Shown here one piece after another: positions 51,701 to 59,915 of a stretch of 64,000 bases of DNA (position 1 is the first letter of the stretch; each line of letters starts with the position of its first letter). A model generated the notes under the pieces. It was not told the DNA's origin. It did no database searches and was given only the letters and a program-made list of their open reading frames with translations. Source of the DNA: an uncultured Drancourtella sp. (GTDB lineage Bacteria; Bacillota; Clostridia; Lachnospirales; Lachnospiraceae); NCBI GenBank assembly GCA_937880845.1, contig CALFLL010000012.1, positions 1-64,000 on the forward strand, read 5' to 3'. The position numbers were made by a program, and so were the translations under genes.

Positions 51701-52228
51701 ATGAAAAAAATAAAAAATAAAAGAATAATCCTTTCCATCCTGCTTGTAGTTGCACTGGTTGGAGTGGGAGCAACAGTTGCACTGTCGCTGGCTAAAACAA
51801 ATTCGGTTATCAATACTTTTCGTGCTGCACAACGTGATCATGATACAAGTATAAAAGAAGAAGTAGATACAGAGACGTTAACAAAAACAGTACAAGTGAG
51901 CAATGATGCCAAACACAGTTATGCATATATCCGTGTGAGATTTGAAGTATCACCATCGGATGTGAAAGGAACTATTACTGGTGACAGTTGGGGAAATGGC
52001 AAAGATGGCTTTTACTATTACTTAAAACCTGTGTCACCTAAAGAGCCTAATAATCTGACAGACGAGATTGTTTGGACAGCAAATCAAACAACTGTTGAAA
52101 ATACCGACACGTTTGATGTACTTGTCTATGAGGAATCCTGTGTGGCACCATCAGATGATGAGGCAAAAGATATAGATACTGTAAAAAAAGCATTTGAAAA
52201 TGCAGACAAAACTGAAACGACTAAATAG
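51701..52228 (+). CDS. TasA/camelysin-like secreted protein 1
   Basis: A 175-aa protein with a SipW-type signal peptide: basic start, long hydrophobic stretch (residues 8-30) and G-V-G-A-T-V-A-L-S-L-A near the cleavage region. The mature part is beta-rich, with H-S-Y-A-Y-I-R-V-R-F-E-V and Y-Y-Y-L-K-P. It resembles the TasA/CalY group in signal and fold pattern, though weakly in sequence. It lies between the vWA gene and a broken signal peptidase. Confidence 0.7.
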   Translation: MKKIKNKRIILSILLVVALVGVGATVALSLAKTNSVINTFRAAQRDHDTSIKEEVDTETLTKTVQVSNDAKHSYAYIRVRFEVSPSDVKGTITGDSWGNGKDGFYYYLKPVSPKEPNNLTDEIVWTANQTTVENTDTFDVLVYEESCVAPSDDEAKDIDTVKKAFENADKTETTK

Positions 52229-52242
52229 GGGAGAACAGTCAG

Positions 52243-52500
52243 ATGCTGAAAAAGATATGTGGATTTTTATCAGGAGTGATTCTGCTGGTACTCGCAGTAC
52301 TGGCAGGAATCCTGATTATTCCAAAACTGATGGGATATGAAGAAATGGCAGTCCTGACAGGGAGTATGGAACCAAAATATCCGGTAGGTTCTCTGATATA
52401 TGTAAAAGAGGAAAATCCGGAAAACTTAAAAGTTGGTGATGTTATTACATATCGGTTAAGCGAGGACACGGTGGTTACACACCGAATCGTAGAAATCAAC
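52243..52500 (+). pseudogene. Truncated SipW-type signal peptidase I
   Basis: The first 86 codons of a SipW-like peptidase: transmembrane helix (residues 5-28), catalytic Ser in L-T-G-S-M-E-P near residue 43, and the His of V-T-H-R-I-V-E-I that replaces Lys in this class. After I-N (about 52500) the homology stops abruptly and reading runs into camelysin-like sequence, ending at a TGA at 52527. The intact relative at 53822 continues for about 80 more residues with the G-D-A-N catalytic segment. Hence a deletion derivative. Confidence 0.85.
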
Positions 52501-53098
52501 ACTTGCTTACTTATCCGATCAGGATGAAGCAACCAATACCGTAAAAATGGGAAAAATTGACATCAGCCTGACGGAAAATCAAGTGAAACAAGACGAAGAT
52601 GGACATTGGATTCTTGATACAAGTAAACCGGTTACAAGTGAAGGATTGACTTTTACAGATGTATATCCGGGTGAAACGGTAGAAAAGAATCCAACGGTTC
52701 ATCTGGAACAAGGTTCAGGAAGTGCTTATATCCGTATAAAAATGAAACTCGACAGTGAGGGCTCTTCCTTTACCGAGAGTGACATGGAAGCTTTGGAACA
52801 AGGGTTACATAAGGAGATAGAAGCTGACGGAAAATGGAAACAGGGAACAGATGGTTATTATTATTACAACCAGATATTGACATCGAAGGAAGATTCAGCA
52901 GTCTTTTTTGAAACAGTAACTCTTCCGGGAAAAGAATGGGGAAATAATACAGAAAACCAGAAATTTTCCATTAAACTTCAGGCAGAAGCAATTCAGAGCG
53001 ATCATTTTACACCGCAGACAGAGGACGGAAAGATTGTTGCATGGGTGGACGCAAACGGAAACCCGGTTGAGGCGGAAGCAAATACCGCAGATCAATAA
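52499..53098 (+). pseudogene. 5'-truncated TasA/camelysin-like gene
   Basis: From 52499 the reading T-L-A-Y-L-S-D-Q-D-E-A-T-N matches T-L-A-Y-F-T-D-S-D-E-A-T-N of the intact protein at 53149. The rest (V-K-M-G-K-I-D-I-S-L to 53098) is homologous throughout, including L-Q-A-E-A-I-Q. The signal peptide and start codon are missing and replaced by the signal peptidase fragment in another frame. The ATG at 52547 could start a cytoplasmic 183-aa remnant, but without a signal it could not join a fibre. Confidence 0.85.
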
Positions 53099-53148
53099 AT
53101 AGTAAAATAATATAAGATGTATTATTTAGAAAAAAGGAGATAGAAGAT

Positions 53149-53775
53149 ATGAAAAACAGAAAAAAAGCCACACTTGTATGTTCAGCAGCATTAGTAGGAG
53201 TAATCGGAATCGGAGCAACATTAGCATATTTCACAGACAGCGATGAAGCTACAAACGTAGTAACAATGGGTCATGTGGATATTTCCCTGAATGAAGGATA
53301 CGATGAAAGTGAAGGTAAGGGCGCGGATGAAATCATCGGAGGAGAAGGAATGGTATTTGATAATATCATGCCGGGCGATACCCTTTCTAAAATTCCGAAA
53401 ATCGTAGTAGAACCGGATTCTCAGGACGCTTATGTCAGAATGAAGATGGACATTGAAACAGACGCAGATTCTGATATTACAGAAGCTGATATCAATGAAT
53501 TGGAAAGCAGATTGAGCAATCAGATCACAGAAGGAACAGGTTGGGCATATGATGGTGAATATTACTACTATAATAAGTCATTATCAGCAGGGGAAGAAGC
53601 AGAATTCTTCCGTACAGTAACTATTCCGGAAACATGGAAAAATAATACAACAGATGATACATTTAGAATCAAACTTCAGGCAGAAGCAATTCAGGCAGAA
53701 AATATAACTCCAGAATGGACAGAGAATGGTAATATTATGGGATGGCCGGAAGCTGAAATCGAAAAATACAACTAA
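53149..53775 (+). CDS. TasA/camelysin-like secreted protein 2
   Basis: A 208-aa protein. The SipW-type signal peptide has a basic start and G-I-G-A-T-L-A-Y-F-T-D near residues 22-32. The mature domain has G-H-V-D-I-S-L, P-G-D-T-L-S-K-I-P-K-I-V-V, D-A-Y-V-R-M-K-M and L-Q-A-E-A-I-Q, the camelysin/TasA pattern. Such proteins polymerise into surface or matrix fibres after cleavage by SipW, which is encoded next at 53822. AAAAAGGAG precedes the ATG. Confidence 0.85.
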   Translation: MKNRKKATLVCSAALVGVIGIGATLAYFTDSDEATNVVTMGHVDISLNEGYDESEGKGADEIIGGEGMVFDNIMPGDTLSKIPKIVVEPDSQDAYVRMKMDIETDADSDITEADINELESRLSNQITEGTGWAYDGEYYYYNKSLSAGEEAEFFRTVTIPETWKNNTTDDTFRIKLQAEAIQAENITPEWTENGNIMGWPEAEIEKYN

Positions 53776-53821
53776 GAATCAGTAACATTATAGAAGACCT
53801 GGACAGGAAAGGGGGATACCG

Positions 53822-54319
53822 TTGATTTCAAAAATCTTGAATATAGCAGGAGTTGTTTTGATGTCAGCGGTCATCCTCATTGTCCTGCCACTAACAGTAC
53901 CGAAATTGTTCGGTTGCGAGATATATGGTATTCTTACCGAAAGTATGAGGCCGGAATACCCTCCGGGGTGCGTGGTTTATATAAAGAAAGCAGACGCCTC
54001 GGAAATTCAAAAAGGAGATGCCATCACATACAAAATGGGTACCAATACCGATCTGGTAACGACTCACCGTGTTGTGAAGGTAGATAACGAAAAACAACAA
54101 TTTATTACCAAAGGAGATGCAAACCGCTCAGTCGATGCAGATCCGGTATCATTTGACAGATTGATTGGAAAGGTAGTTTTCAAACTGCCTCTGTTAGGAA
54201 GCATTTCCGCTTATTTACACACAACAGTTGGAATGGCGGTATGTGCGGCTATATTTGTAACAGCCATGATTTTATGGGTGTTGGCAGATAAAATGAAGTC
54301 AAAGGAGAGTGTGAAGTGA
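53822..54319 (+). CDS. sipW: SipW-type signal peptidase I
   Basis: A 165-aa membrane peptidase of the ER/SipW type. N-terminal helix, catalytic Ser in L-T-E-S-M-R-P-E-Y near residue 41, the Ser/His-class His in T-T-H-R-V near 81, G-D-A-N near 98-101, and a C-terminal helix (about 137-157). It would cut the TasA-like signal peptides encoded on both sides. It starts with TTG after AAAGGGGGA. Its stop overlaps the next gene by four bases. Confidence 0.88.
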   Translation: MISKILNIAGVVLMSAVILIVLPLTVPKLFGCEIYGILTESMRPEYPPGCVVYIKKADASEIQKGDAITYKMGTNTDLVTTHRVVKVDNEKQQFITKGDANRSVDADPVSFDRLIGKVVFKLPLLGSISAYLHTTVGMAVCAAIFVTAMILWVLADKMKSKESVK

Positions 54320-54966
54320 AAAAGAGAATAGTACTTATGGGCGTGGCAGCAGCTCTCACTGCAACAGCATTGATCGGAGGTTCCCTGGCATATTTCCAGG
54401 CAGATGGAAATGATGTGCGGCAGCAGATCAACACAAAGACGCTGGGAATCAGCCTGAAAGATGCGAAAAATGGAAATCTGCCGAGCGGCACCGTACTTTT
54501 GCCGAATGCCATGCCGGGAGAAGATAAGGAATTAGAAAACAAACTTGTTGTATCCAATACAGGTGACACACCTCTGTATACGAGAGTTACGATCAGCAAG
54601 AGCTGGGGTGCAGGAGATGAGAATTCCTTTGTAAAAGATTCCGAAAAAGACAGTGGAGCGATCGAATTCGATCCGGGTGAGAACTGGTACATTATGGAAA
54701 ATACAGATGGAAATGACGAAAATATGTATCTGTACTATACAAAGCCTGTTGATGTAAACAGCCAGACAGATGCCGTATTGGATCGGATTAAGATTGCAGA
54801 AGATCTTAAAAACGAGTATGCAGATAAAAGTATCAAGATTGACGTGGAGGTAGATGCAGTGCAGGCCTCCCAGTCAGAAACGGCAAGAGAAGATGCCATC
54901 CTTACAGAATGGGGTGTCTTAGCTAGTTTCGATGAAAATGGAAACATTACAAGCATAGAAGAATAA
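54316..54966 (+). CDS. TasA-like SipW-dependent secreted protein 3
   Basis: A 216-aa protein: SipW-type signal with G-G-S-L-A-Y-F-Q-A near residues 21-29, then a beta-rich mature part with P-G-E-D-K-E-L-E-N-K-L-V-V-S-N-T-G and T-P-L-Y-T-R-V-T-I. The conserved Asn-Thr-Gly segment is common in this fold. GTG start coupled to sipW by a four-base overlap, with AAAGGAG ahead. Likely a second fibre subunit or an adaptor. Confidence 0.8.
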   Translation: MKKRIVLMGVAAALTATALIGGSLAYFQADGNDVRQQINTKTLGISLKDAKNGNLPSGTVLLPNAMPGEDKELENKLVVSNTGDTPLYTRVTISKSWGAGDENSFVKDSEKDSGAIEFDPGENWYIMENTDGNDENMYLYYTKPVDVNSQTDAVLDRIKIAEDLKNEYADKSIKIDVEVDAVQASQSETAREDAILTEWGVLASFDENGNITSIEE

Positions 54967-54989
54967 TGGACAGAAAGCAGGAGGTTATC

Positions 54990-55808
54990 ATGAAAAAGAA
55001 AATAATTGGTTTTGGCATGATGGTCATTCTTACGCTTGGAATGTCCATGGGAATCTGTGCAGCAGATGAAAAAGTGCCGACGGCTGTTTTTGATGGAAGC
55101 AGCGAGATAAAGTACAATTATGATGCTGACGGAAATTTCGGAAGTGCTTTTGAGGGAATGTTGCCGGGTGATGAGAGAACACAGCAGATCATCCTCAAAA
55201 ATACATACGAAAAACCGGTAGACTTCTACATGGAAGTCGATGTCATCAAAGCATTAGAAGAAGCAGGAGCAGCAGATGCAGCATATCAGTTTTCCTTATC
55301 CGTTACACAGGACAGTGTAAATAACGGAGAACCGCAGATTATCTACGGAGGAGCTGATAACGAAGATGCATGGATCGGTGGAGAAGATTCCAACGGTCTT
55401 GGCGATATCAACGATGTACTTGCCGAATACGGAGAAAACGGAATCAAAGTAGCAACCCTTCAGCAGAATGAAGAGGCGGTGATTTCTTTATCCGTAACAC
55501 TGGATGGTATCACGGCAGGTAATACATATCAGTCAGTAGACGGAACATTCCAGTTTGCATTCCATGCAAGCTATGATACAAATGATCCGGGAACGATCAC
55601 AGAAACCGTAAAAGGAAAAGATAACATTGTGACCAAACAGGTACGTGGCGAAGACAAAGTGATCGTAAGAGAAAACGGATCACTTGTTGACAGAGTAAAA
55701 ACAGGAGATCCTGCAGTGATCTTCCCAATCGTGATCGTTATGGCAGTATGTGCCGCAGCAATCATTCTGATCATTGCAAAAAGAAAACACCGGACGGAAG
55801 AACGGTAG
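54990..55808 (+). CDS. Surface protein with C-terminal anchor, part of the TasA-like locus
   Basis: A 272-aa protein. It has a signal peptide (cleavage near G-I-C-A-A-D), a beta domain with L-P-G-D-E-R-T-Q-Q-I-I-L-K-N and S-L-S-V-T-L-D, and a C-terminal sorting-like region: V-K-T-G-D, a hydrophobic helix (about 20 residues) and a basic tail K-R-K-H. V-K-T-G-D with helix and basic tail is a common variant anchor in Clostridia, so a sortase may attach it to the wall. The ATG at 54990 follows AGGAGG; the ATG at 54966 precedes that site. Confidence 0.75.
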   Translation: MKKKIIGFGMMVILTLGMSMGICAADEKVPTAVFDGSSEIKYNYDADGNFGSAFEGMLPGDERTQQIILKNTYEKPVDFYMEVDVIKALEEAGAADAAYQFSLSVTQDSVNNGEPQIIYGGADNEDAWIGGEDSNGLGDINDVLAEYGENGIKVATLQQNEEAVISLSVTLDGITAGNTYQSVDGTFQFAFHASYDTNDPGTITETVKGKDNIVTKQVRGEDKVIVRENGSLVDRVKTGDPAVIFPIVIVMAVCAAAIILIIAKRKHRTEER

Positions 55809-55826
55809 AAAGGCAGGAAGACAAAT

Positions 55827-56855
55827 ATGAAATTGAATAAAATAGCAGGGATTGTATTTGCCGGATGCCTTAGTCTGTTCATGGCCGCAGCTCCGGTACA
55901 GGCAGCAGGAACAACCTCTTATATGGTTACATTCCGGCCGGGAAGTGTAGCAAAGTTTAGTGATGACTATATAGCTGATATGCAGAAGTTAGGTGCAACT
56001 GTAACAAGTGGAACCGGAAGCGTGAAGCTGAAAGTGACAGCTGGCACCAATATCAGTTCTTTACTTCCAAGAGAAGACGATCTCGTATATAAGGAAGGAA
56101 AAGAAGGTCGTTACACAATGAGTACCGACTGGTATCCGGAAGATACAACTGTAACAGGAAACGAAAGTTTTGTTGTCAAATATAAAGCATTAAGCAATGC
56201 GGTAGAATACAGAGTACGTTATGTGGATGCACAGAGCGGAGAAGATATTTTACAGCCGATGATTTCACAGGGAAATGAAGGAGATACTTATACATATTAC
56301 AGCAAGGTTATTTCCGGATATGCCTGTGATACAGACAGTCTTTCTTTGAAACTGACAAAAAACCCGGCGAAAAACGAAATCACATTTGAGTATACAAGTA
56401 CACTGGATCCGAATGTAGAACAGATCGTGGTTCCTGGTGACACTATTACAAGAGTCGAAGAAGTACCTGGAACAACAACTGTAGTTAATGGAGCAGCCGG
56501 AGGTGGAGCAGCAGCCGCAGCGGGAACAACCGGAGGCGGAGCAGCAGCCGGAACAACAGCCGGAGGCGGTGCAGGAGCCGGAGCAGTCGGTGGCGCAGCA
56601 GGAACAGCCGGAGGTGGAGCAGCTACACCGGAAACTCCGGAAGCGGGAGAAGTCATCAATGAAAACGACACTCCACTGTCAAACCAGCCGGAAAACAATG
56701 AGAACAACGAAGAAGACATTCAGGAAAACGATGTACCGCTTTCCAAAGATGCAGACAGTAAAAAAAGCGACACATGGAAATATGCAGTTGCAGGCGGTGT
56801 TGTAGTTCTCCTCGGAGCAGGTGGATTACTTCTTTACATCAGAAGAAAAAGATAG
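55827..56855 (+). CDS. Surface protein with Gly/Ala-rich spacer and membrane anchor
   Basis: A 342-aa protein. A signal peptide is cut near V-Q-A-A-G, then a beta domain, then a MucBP-like segment with Y-R-V-R-Y-V-D-A-Q-S-G-E (about 129-140). A Gly/Ala/Thr low-complexity spacer (about 222-270) is encoded by GGAGG-rich repeats. Two E-N-D-x-P-L-S motifs precede a C-terminal transmembrane helix and R-R-K-R tail. The second P-L-S-K lies before the helix where a sorting signal would be. It probably holds the fibre at the cell surface. Confidence 0.75.
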   Translation: MKLNKIAGIVFAGCLSLFMAAAPVQAAGTTSYMVTFRPGSVAKFSDDYIADMQKLGATVTSGTGSVKLKVTAGTNISSLLPREDDLVYKEGKEGRYTMSTDWYPEDTTVTGNESFVVKYKALSNAVEYRVRYVDAQSGEDILQPMISQGNEGDTYTYYSKVISGYACDTDSLSLKLTKNPAKNEITFEYTSTLDPNVEQIVVPGDTITRVEEVPGTTTVVNGAAGGGAAAAAGTTGGGAAAGTTAGGGAGAGAVGGAAGTAGGGAATPETPEAGEVINENDTPLSNQPENNENNEEDIQENDVPLSKDADSKKSDTWKYAVAGGVVVLLGAGGLLLYIRRKR

Positions 56856-56863
56856 AATATGAA

Positions 56864-56908
56864 AAAAGAGATTGTTGTCCCAAAAGGGGCGATGATCTCT
56901 TTTCTTTT
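56864..56908 (+). terminator. Rho-independent terminator of the surface locus
   Basis: AAAAGAGAT...TCCC and GGGG...ATCTCTTTT form a long stem followed by CTTTT. Confidence 0.88.
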
Positions 56909-56998
56909 ATCTTTGCTTCATAATGGAAGGTAAAACCGGTTGCAGTTTAAAAGATTTTTGTTATAATAAAGCCAGGGAAAGCTGATCAGAGCAACATT

Positions 56999-57946
56999 AT
57001 GATAGAAAACACAAAAGCAGATGTAGTATTCAAAGAGTTTTGGCGGCAAAACGACCGGTTCGCAGATTTATTCAACACGGTCATTTTTAAGGGAAAAGAA
57101 GTGATACGGCCGGAAAACCTGTCGGAGATGGACACGGATGTTTCCGGCACGATTGAAATGAAAGATTATAAGGAAACCCTGACAAGAACCAGAGATATCG
57201 TGAAGAAGACGGCATATGGTGTAGAATTTATTATTCTGGGAGTGGAAAACCAGGAAGAAATCCATTACGCCATGCCGCTTCGGACCATGATCTACGATTC
57301 TCTGGGATACTTGAAAGAATACAGGGAGATTACCCGCAGCCGCAAAAAGGACGGGAATCTGAAAACAAAAGCAGAATTTTTAAGCAAAATGAAAAAAGGA
57401 GACCGGTTGCACCCGATGATTAGCCTGACGGTGTATTACGGAGAAAACGCCTGGGACGGTCCGCATTGCCTGAAAGATATGGTAGTTGAGATGCCGCCGG
57501 AGATTGATGCCGTTTTTTCGGATTACAAAATGAACCTGCTGGAAGTACGGGACTCCGGAAGATACCTTTTTAACAACAACGATGTAGAAGTTGTTTTCGA
57601 CATTACCAGAAAAACTTTTGCCGGGAACATCGATGATATTCGACAAAAGTATGAACACGAGAAACTGAGTCCGGAAATGCTTTTGGTAATAGGAAAAATG
57701 ACAGGATCCAGAGAGATCATGGAAATGGGAAACAGTAAGGAGGTTGACAGTATGTGTACTGCGTTAGAGAAATTAAAACAGGAAGGCCGCGAGGAAGGAA
57801 TTGAGCTTGGAATAGAGCAAGGGATGGAGCGGGGAAAATTAGCGATCATCAAAAATCTTTTAAAGAGCGGAATGTCTGCGGAAGAGATTCAGAAAGTTGC
57901 CAAAGTGACAGAGGAAGAAATCAATCAGGCACAAAGTGAATTGTAA
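56999..57946 (+). CDS. Rpn/PD-(D/E)XK nuclease family transposase-like protein
   Basis: A 315-aa protein of the RpnA/YhgA-like group. The start K-A-D-V-V-F-K-E-F-W matches the family, with a nuclease-like core around residues 70-110 (V-E-F-I-I-L-G-V-E-N-Q-E). The C-terminus carries G-R-E-E-G-I-E-L-G-I-E-Q-G repeats typical of the family tail. Such proteins are abundant in Clostridia and promote recombination. It stands alone after the surface locus. Confidence 0.82.
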   Translation: MIENTKADVVFKEFWRQNDRFADLFNTVIFKGKEVIRPENLSEMDTDVSGTIEMKDYKETLTRTRDIVKKTAYGVEFIILGVENQEEIHYAMPLRTMIYDSLGYLKEYREITRSRKKDGNLKTKAEFLSKMKKGDRLHPMISLTVYYGENAWDGPHCLKDMVVEMPPEIDAVFSDYKMNLLEVRDSGRYLFNNNDVEVVFDITRKTFAGNIDDIRQKYEHEKLSPEMLLVIGKMTGSREIMEMGNSKEVDSMCTALEKLKQEGREEGIELGIEQGMERGKLAIIKNLLKSGMSAEEIQKVAKVTEEEINQAQSEL

Positions 57947-57990
57947 CAAAATAGATTAACCATTGATGCATATGGGAATAGATAATAAGA

Positions 57991-58023
57991 GGAAACATAT
58001 TCGAAAAGGTATGTTTCCTTTTG
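57991..58023 (+). terminator. Rho-independent terminator
   Basis: GGAAACATA and TATGTTTCC pair around a short loop, then TTTTG. Confidence 0.85.
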
Positions 58024-58090
58024 TGTAATATAAGAATTGGGAGAATAGGAAGAATACACCGGAATTTTTTTACGGAAGATTCTTGCTAAT

Positions 58091-58610
58091 ATGGCTAAGA
58101 TTAAAAATTATAAAAATTTTAAAGATGAGATATGTTTAGATTTTAGTAATACAGCAGGATATCAGTTTAGTACAGATTGTCTTTATGATGGGTTGATTAG
58201 CAAAATGCTGATTTTAAGATGGCTTATTAGCAACATTGCACTGAAAAATGATTCCATATTGATTAAATTATCGAATTATGTAAGAAAGATGAATGTTATT
58301 GGTACAGGAAATTGATCGTGGAAGGTAAGCATGACTGCTGATATGGGGAAACTGTATATTAATTATCCGATGATTGAATCTTATCAGCACCTATGTTCTT
58401 TTGAGGATGGAGAATATGCAGAGAGGCAGGTTTCGGTTACATTACAGCCAGGGAAAAAAATACAAGTCCCTTGTAAAAAGAAAATCCGTTATTGCTAAGT
58501 TTATTGACTTTCCTCATAGAATAGACGATCTTTTGGAAGATGGTTTTGGATTAGTTGACTCAAAGAAATGTATAAAATCCCTATTCTGTTGGCAAGATGA
58601 TTTTAAGAAC
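58091..58610 (+). pseudogene. Remnant of an unidentified gene, frameshifted
   Basis: Two pieces of coding-like sequence. 58091-58315 encodes 74 residues from M-A-K-I-K-N-Y without a ribosome-binding site. From 58331 a frame reads M-T-A-D-M-G-K-L-Y-I-N-Y-P-M-I-E-S-Y and stops at 58498, but after an A7 tract (58454-58460) the sense continues in another frame as L-V-K-R-K-S-V-I-A-K-F-I-D-F-P-H-R. One base change at the tract would rejoin them. I do not recognise the family with certainty. It lies just upstream of the bile salt hydrolase gene. Confidence 0.6.
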
Positions 58611-58631
58611 ATAGAAAAGGAGAAAGAAAAG

Positions 58632-59603
58632 ATGTGTACTTGTATCAGCTGTCAGGAAAAGGAATTTTATTTTGGGAGAACTTTGGATTTGGATACTCCA
58701 TTTGGGGAACAGGTTATCGTAACTCCGCGGAATTTCCCTCTGCGCTTTGCAGATGGGAAGTTTCACAAACACCATTATGCCATAATCGGTATGGGGGCAG
58801 GGGAGCGGTCGTATCCTCTGTATGCAGACGCAGTCAATGAAAAAGGGCTTTGTATGGCGGGCTTAAATTTTCCCGGAAGAACCTGTTATGGAAAGAATGG
58901 AAAAGAGCCTCAAAAGATTCCCTCTTTTGATTTGATTCCGTGGATTTTGGGATGTTGTAAGACGGTGGAGGAGGCCAGAGAAAAACTGGAAAAAACATGG
59001 GTGACAGACGAAACCTTTCGTCTGCAGATGCCGTCAGCGCCACTTCACTGGATGATATCAGATAAAAAACAAAGCCTTGTTGTAGAACCAAAAGAAGGAA
59101 AGATGCATTTTTATGATAATCCTATCGGTGTCATGACAAACAATCCGCCTTTCCCATATCACAAGGAGCATTTGATCCATCACATGAACCTGACATCGAA
59201 GTATCCGGAAAATCGGTTTTCGGACAAACTGAATCTAAAGCCCTTCAGTCAGGGTATGGGAGCCATCGGACTTCCGGGAGATGATTCTTCCGTATCACGG
59301 TTTGTCCGGGCGGCTTTTTTAAAATGGAATTCCCCTTGGGGAGAAAAGGATGACGTTACTCAGTTTTTTCATGTACTGGACGGAGTGAGCATGATTAAAG
59401 GAAGTGTGATTACAAAAGAAGGAAGAATGGATTTCACTAGATATGCTTGCTGTATCGATGCGAAAAATGGGGTTTATTATTACAAGACATACGAAAACAG
59501 CAGGATACAGGCAATTTCCTTAAAGGAAATAAAGATACAAGAAGAACGGTTAAGCTTTTTTGAAATCGGAAAAGAGCAGGAGATCCATAAAATCAGAAAA
59601 TAA
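58632..59603 (+). CDS. bsh: Choloylglycine hydrolase family protein (bile salt hydrolase)
   Basis: A 323-aa Ntn-hydrolase that cleaves the amide bond of conjugated bile salts or related N-acyl amides. After Met removal Cys2 (M-C-T-C) is the nucleophile. Arg16 and Asp19 in G-R-T-L-D-L-D match the bile-salt-hydrolase active site, as do the Asn in A-G-L-N-F-P near 79, T-N-N-P near 170 and the Arg in S-V-S-R near 223. The ATG at 58632 is fixed by the need for an N-terminal Cys, although the frame is open for 86 codons upstream, and AAGGAG precedes it. No signal peptide, so it acts in the cytoplasm. Confidence 0.9.
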   Translation: MCTCISCQEKEFYFGRTLDLDTPFGEQVIVTPRNFPLRFADGKFHKHHYAIIGMGAGERSYPLYADAVNEKGLCMAGLNFPGRTCYGKNGKEPQKIPSFDLIPWILGCCKTVEEAREKLEKTWVTDETFRLQMPSAPLHWMISDKKQSLVVEPKEGKMHFYDNPIGVMTNNPPFPYHKEHLIHHMNLTSKYPENRFSDKLNLKPFSQGMGAIGLPGDDSSVSRFVRAAFLKWNSPWGEKDDVTQFFHVLDGVSMIKGSVITKEGRMDFTRYACCIDAKNGVYYYKTYENSRIQAISLKEIKIQEERLSFFEIGKEQEIHKIRK

Positions 59604-59606
59604 AAA

Positions 59607-59629
59607 ACACAGTCCAATCGGACTGTGTT
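59607..59629 (-). terminator. Terminator of the tRNA-Gly transcript
   Basis: ACACAGTCC-GATT-GGACTGTGT read on the minus strand, followed by TTTTTTATTTT, seven bases past the tRNA end. It can also stop transcription from the hydrolase gene. Confidence 0.88.
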
Positions 59630-59635
59630 AGAAGA

Positions 59636-59707
59636 GCGACAGACGGGGTTCGAACCCGCGACCCCAACCTTGGCAAGGTTGTACTCTACCAGCTGAGCCA
59701 CTGTCGC
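59636..59707 (-). tRNA. tRNA-Gly (anticodon GCC)
   Basis: A 72-nt cloverleaf on the minus strand: acceptor GCGACAG/CTGTCGC, D arm GCTCAGCTGG, anticodon stem CAACC/GGTTG with loop TTGCCAA, and T arm GGTTCGAAC. CCA is not encoded. Confidence 0.97.
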
Positions 59708-59736
59708 ATACATATATCAAATTTAGGAAAAAGAGA

Positions 59737-59808
59737 GCGACAGACGGGGTTCGAACCCGCGACCCCGACCTTGGCAAGGTCGTACTCTACCAACTGAGCC
59801 ACTGTCGC
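59737..59808 (-). tRNA. tRNA-Gly (anticodon GCC), second copy
   Basis: Near-identical to the copy at 59636 with compensated changes in the anticodon stem (CGACC/GGTCG) and one in the D arm. Anticodon loop TTGCCAA. The two genes are 29 bp apart and share one promoter and terminator. Confidence 0.97.
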
Positions 59809-59842
59809 ATTTAAAAGTTTTTGTTCACTCGGAACAAAATGT

Positions 59843-59871
59843 ATGATACTATAAGAGTAGATAAAAGTCAA
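59843..59871 (-). promoter_or_regulatory. Promoter of the tRNA-Gly pair
   Basis: On the minus strand TTGACT (59866-59871), 17-bp spacer, TATCAT (59843-59848), about 35 bp ahead of the first tRNA. Confidence 0.65.
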
Positions 59872-59915
59872 CACTTTTTTGAAAAAAATAAAAAAAAGAT
59901 AGGACGGGTGGAAAA

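Noticed and set aside
56494..56640. Gly/Ala repeat region as a CRISPR or non-coding repeat array
   Set aside because: Units are short, irregular and in frame with the surface protein; there are no spacers or cas genes in the window.
58374..58631. N-terminal extension of the bile salt hydrolase
   Set aside because: The enzyme needs its catalytic Cys at position 2 after Met removal, which fixes the start at 58632; the upstream open frame is the tail of a broken gene.
59636..59808. tRNA pair as att sites of an integrated element
   Set aside because: I saw no integrase gene nor a displaced copy of a tRNA 3' end in the flanks, so integration there remains unsupported.
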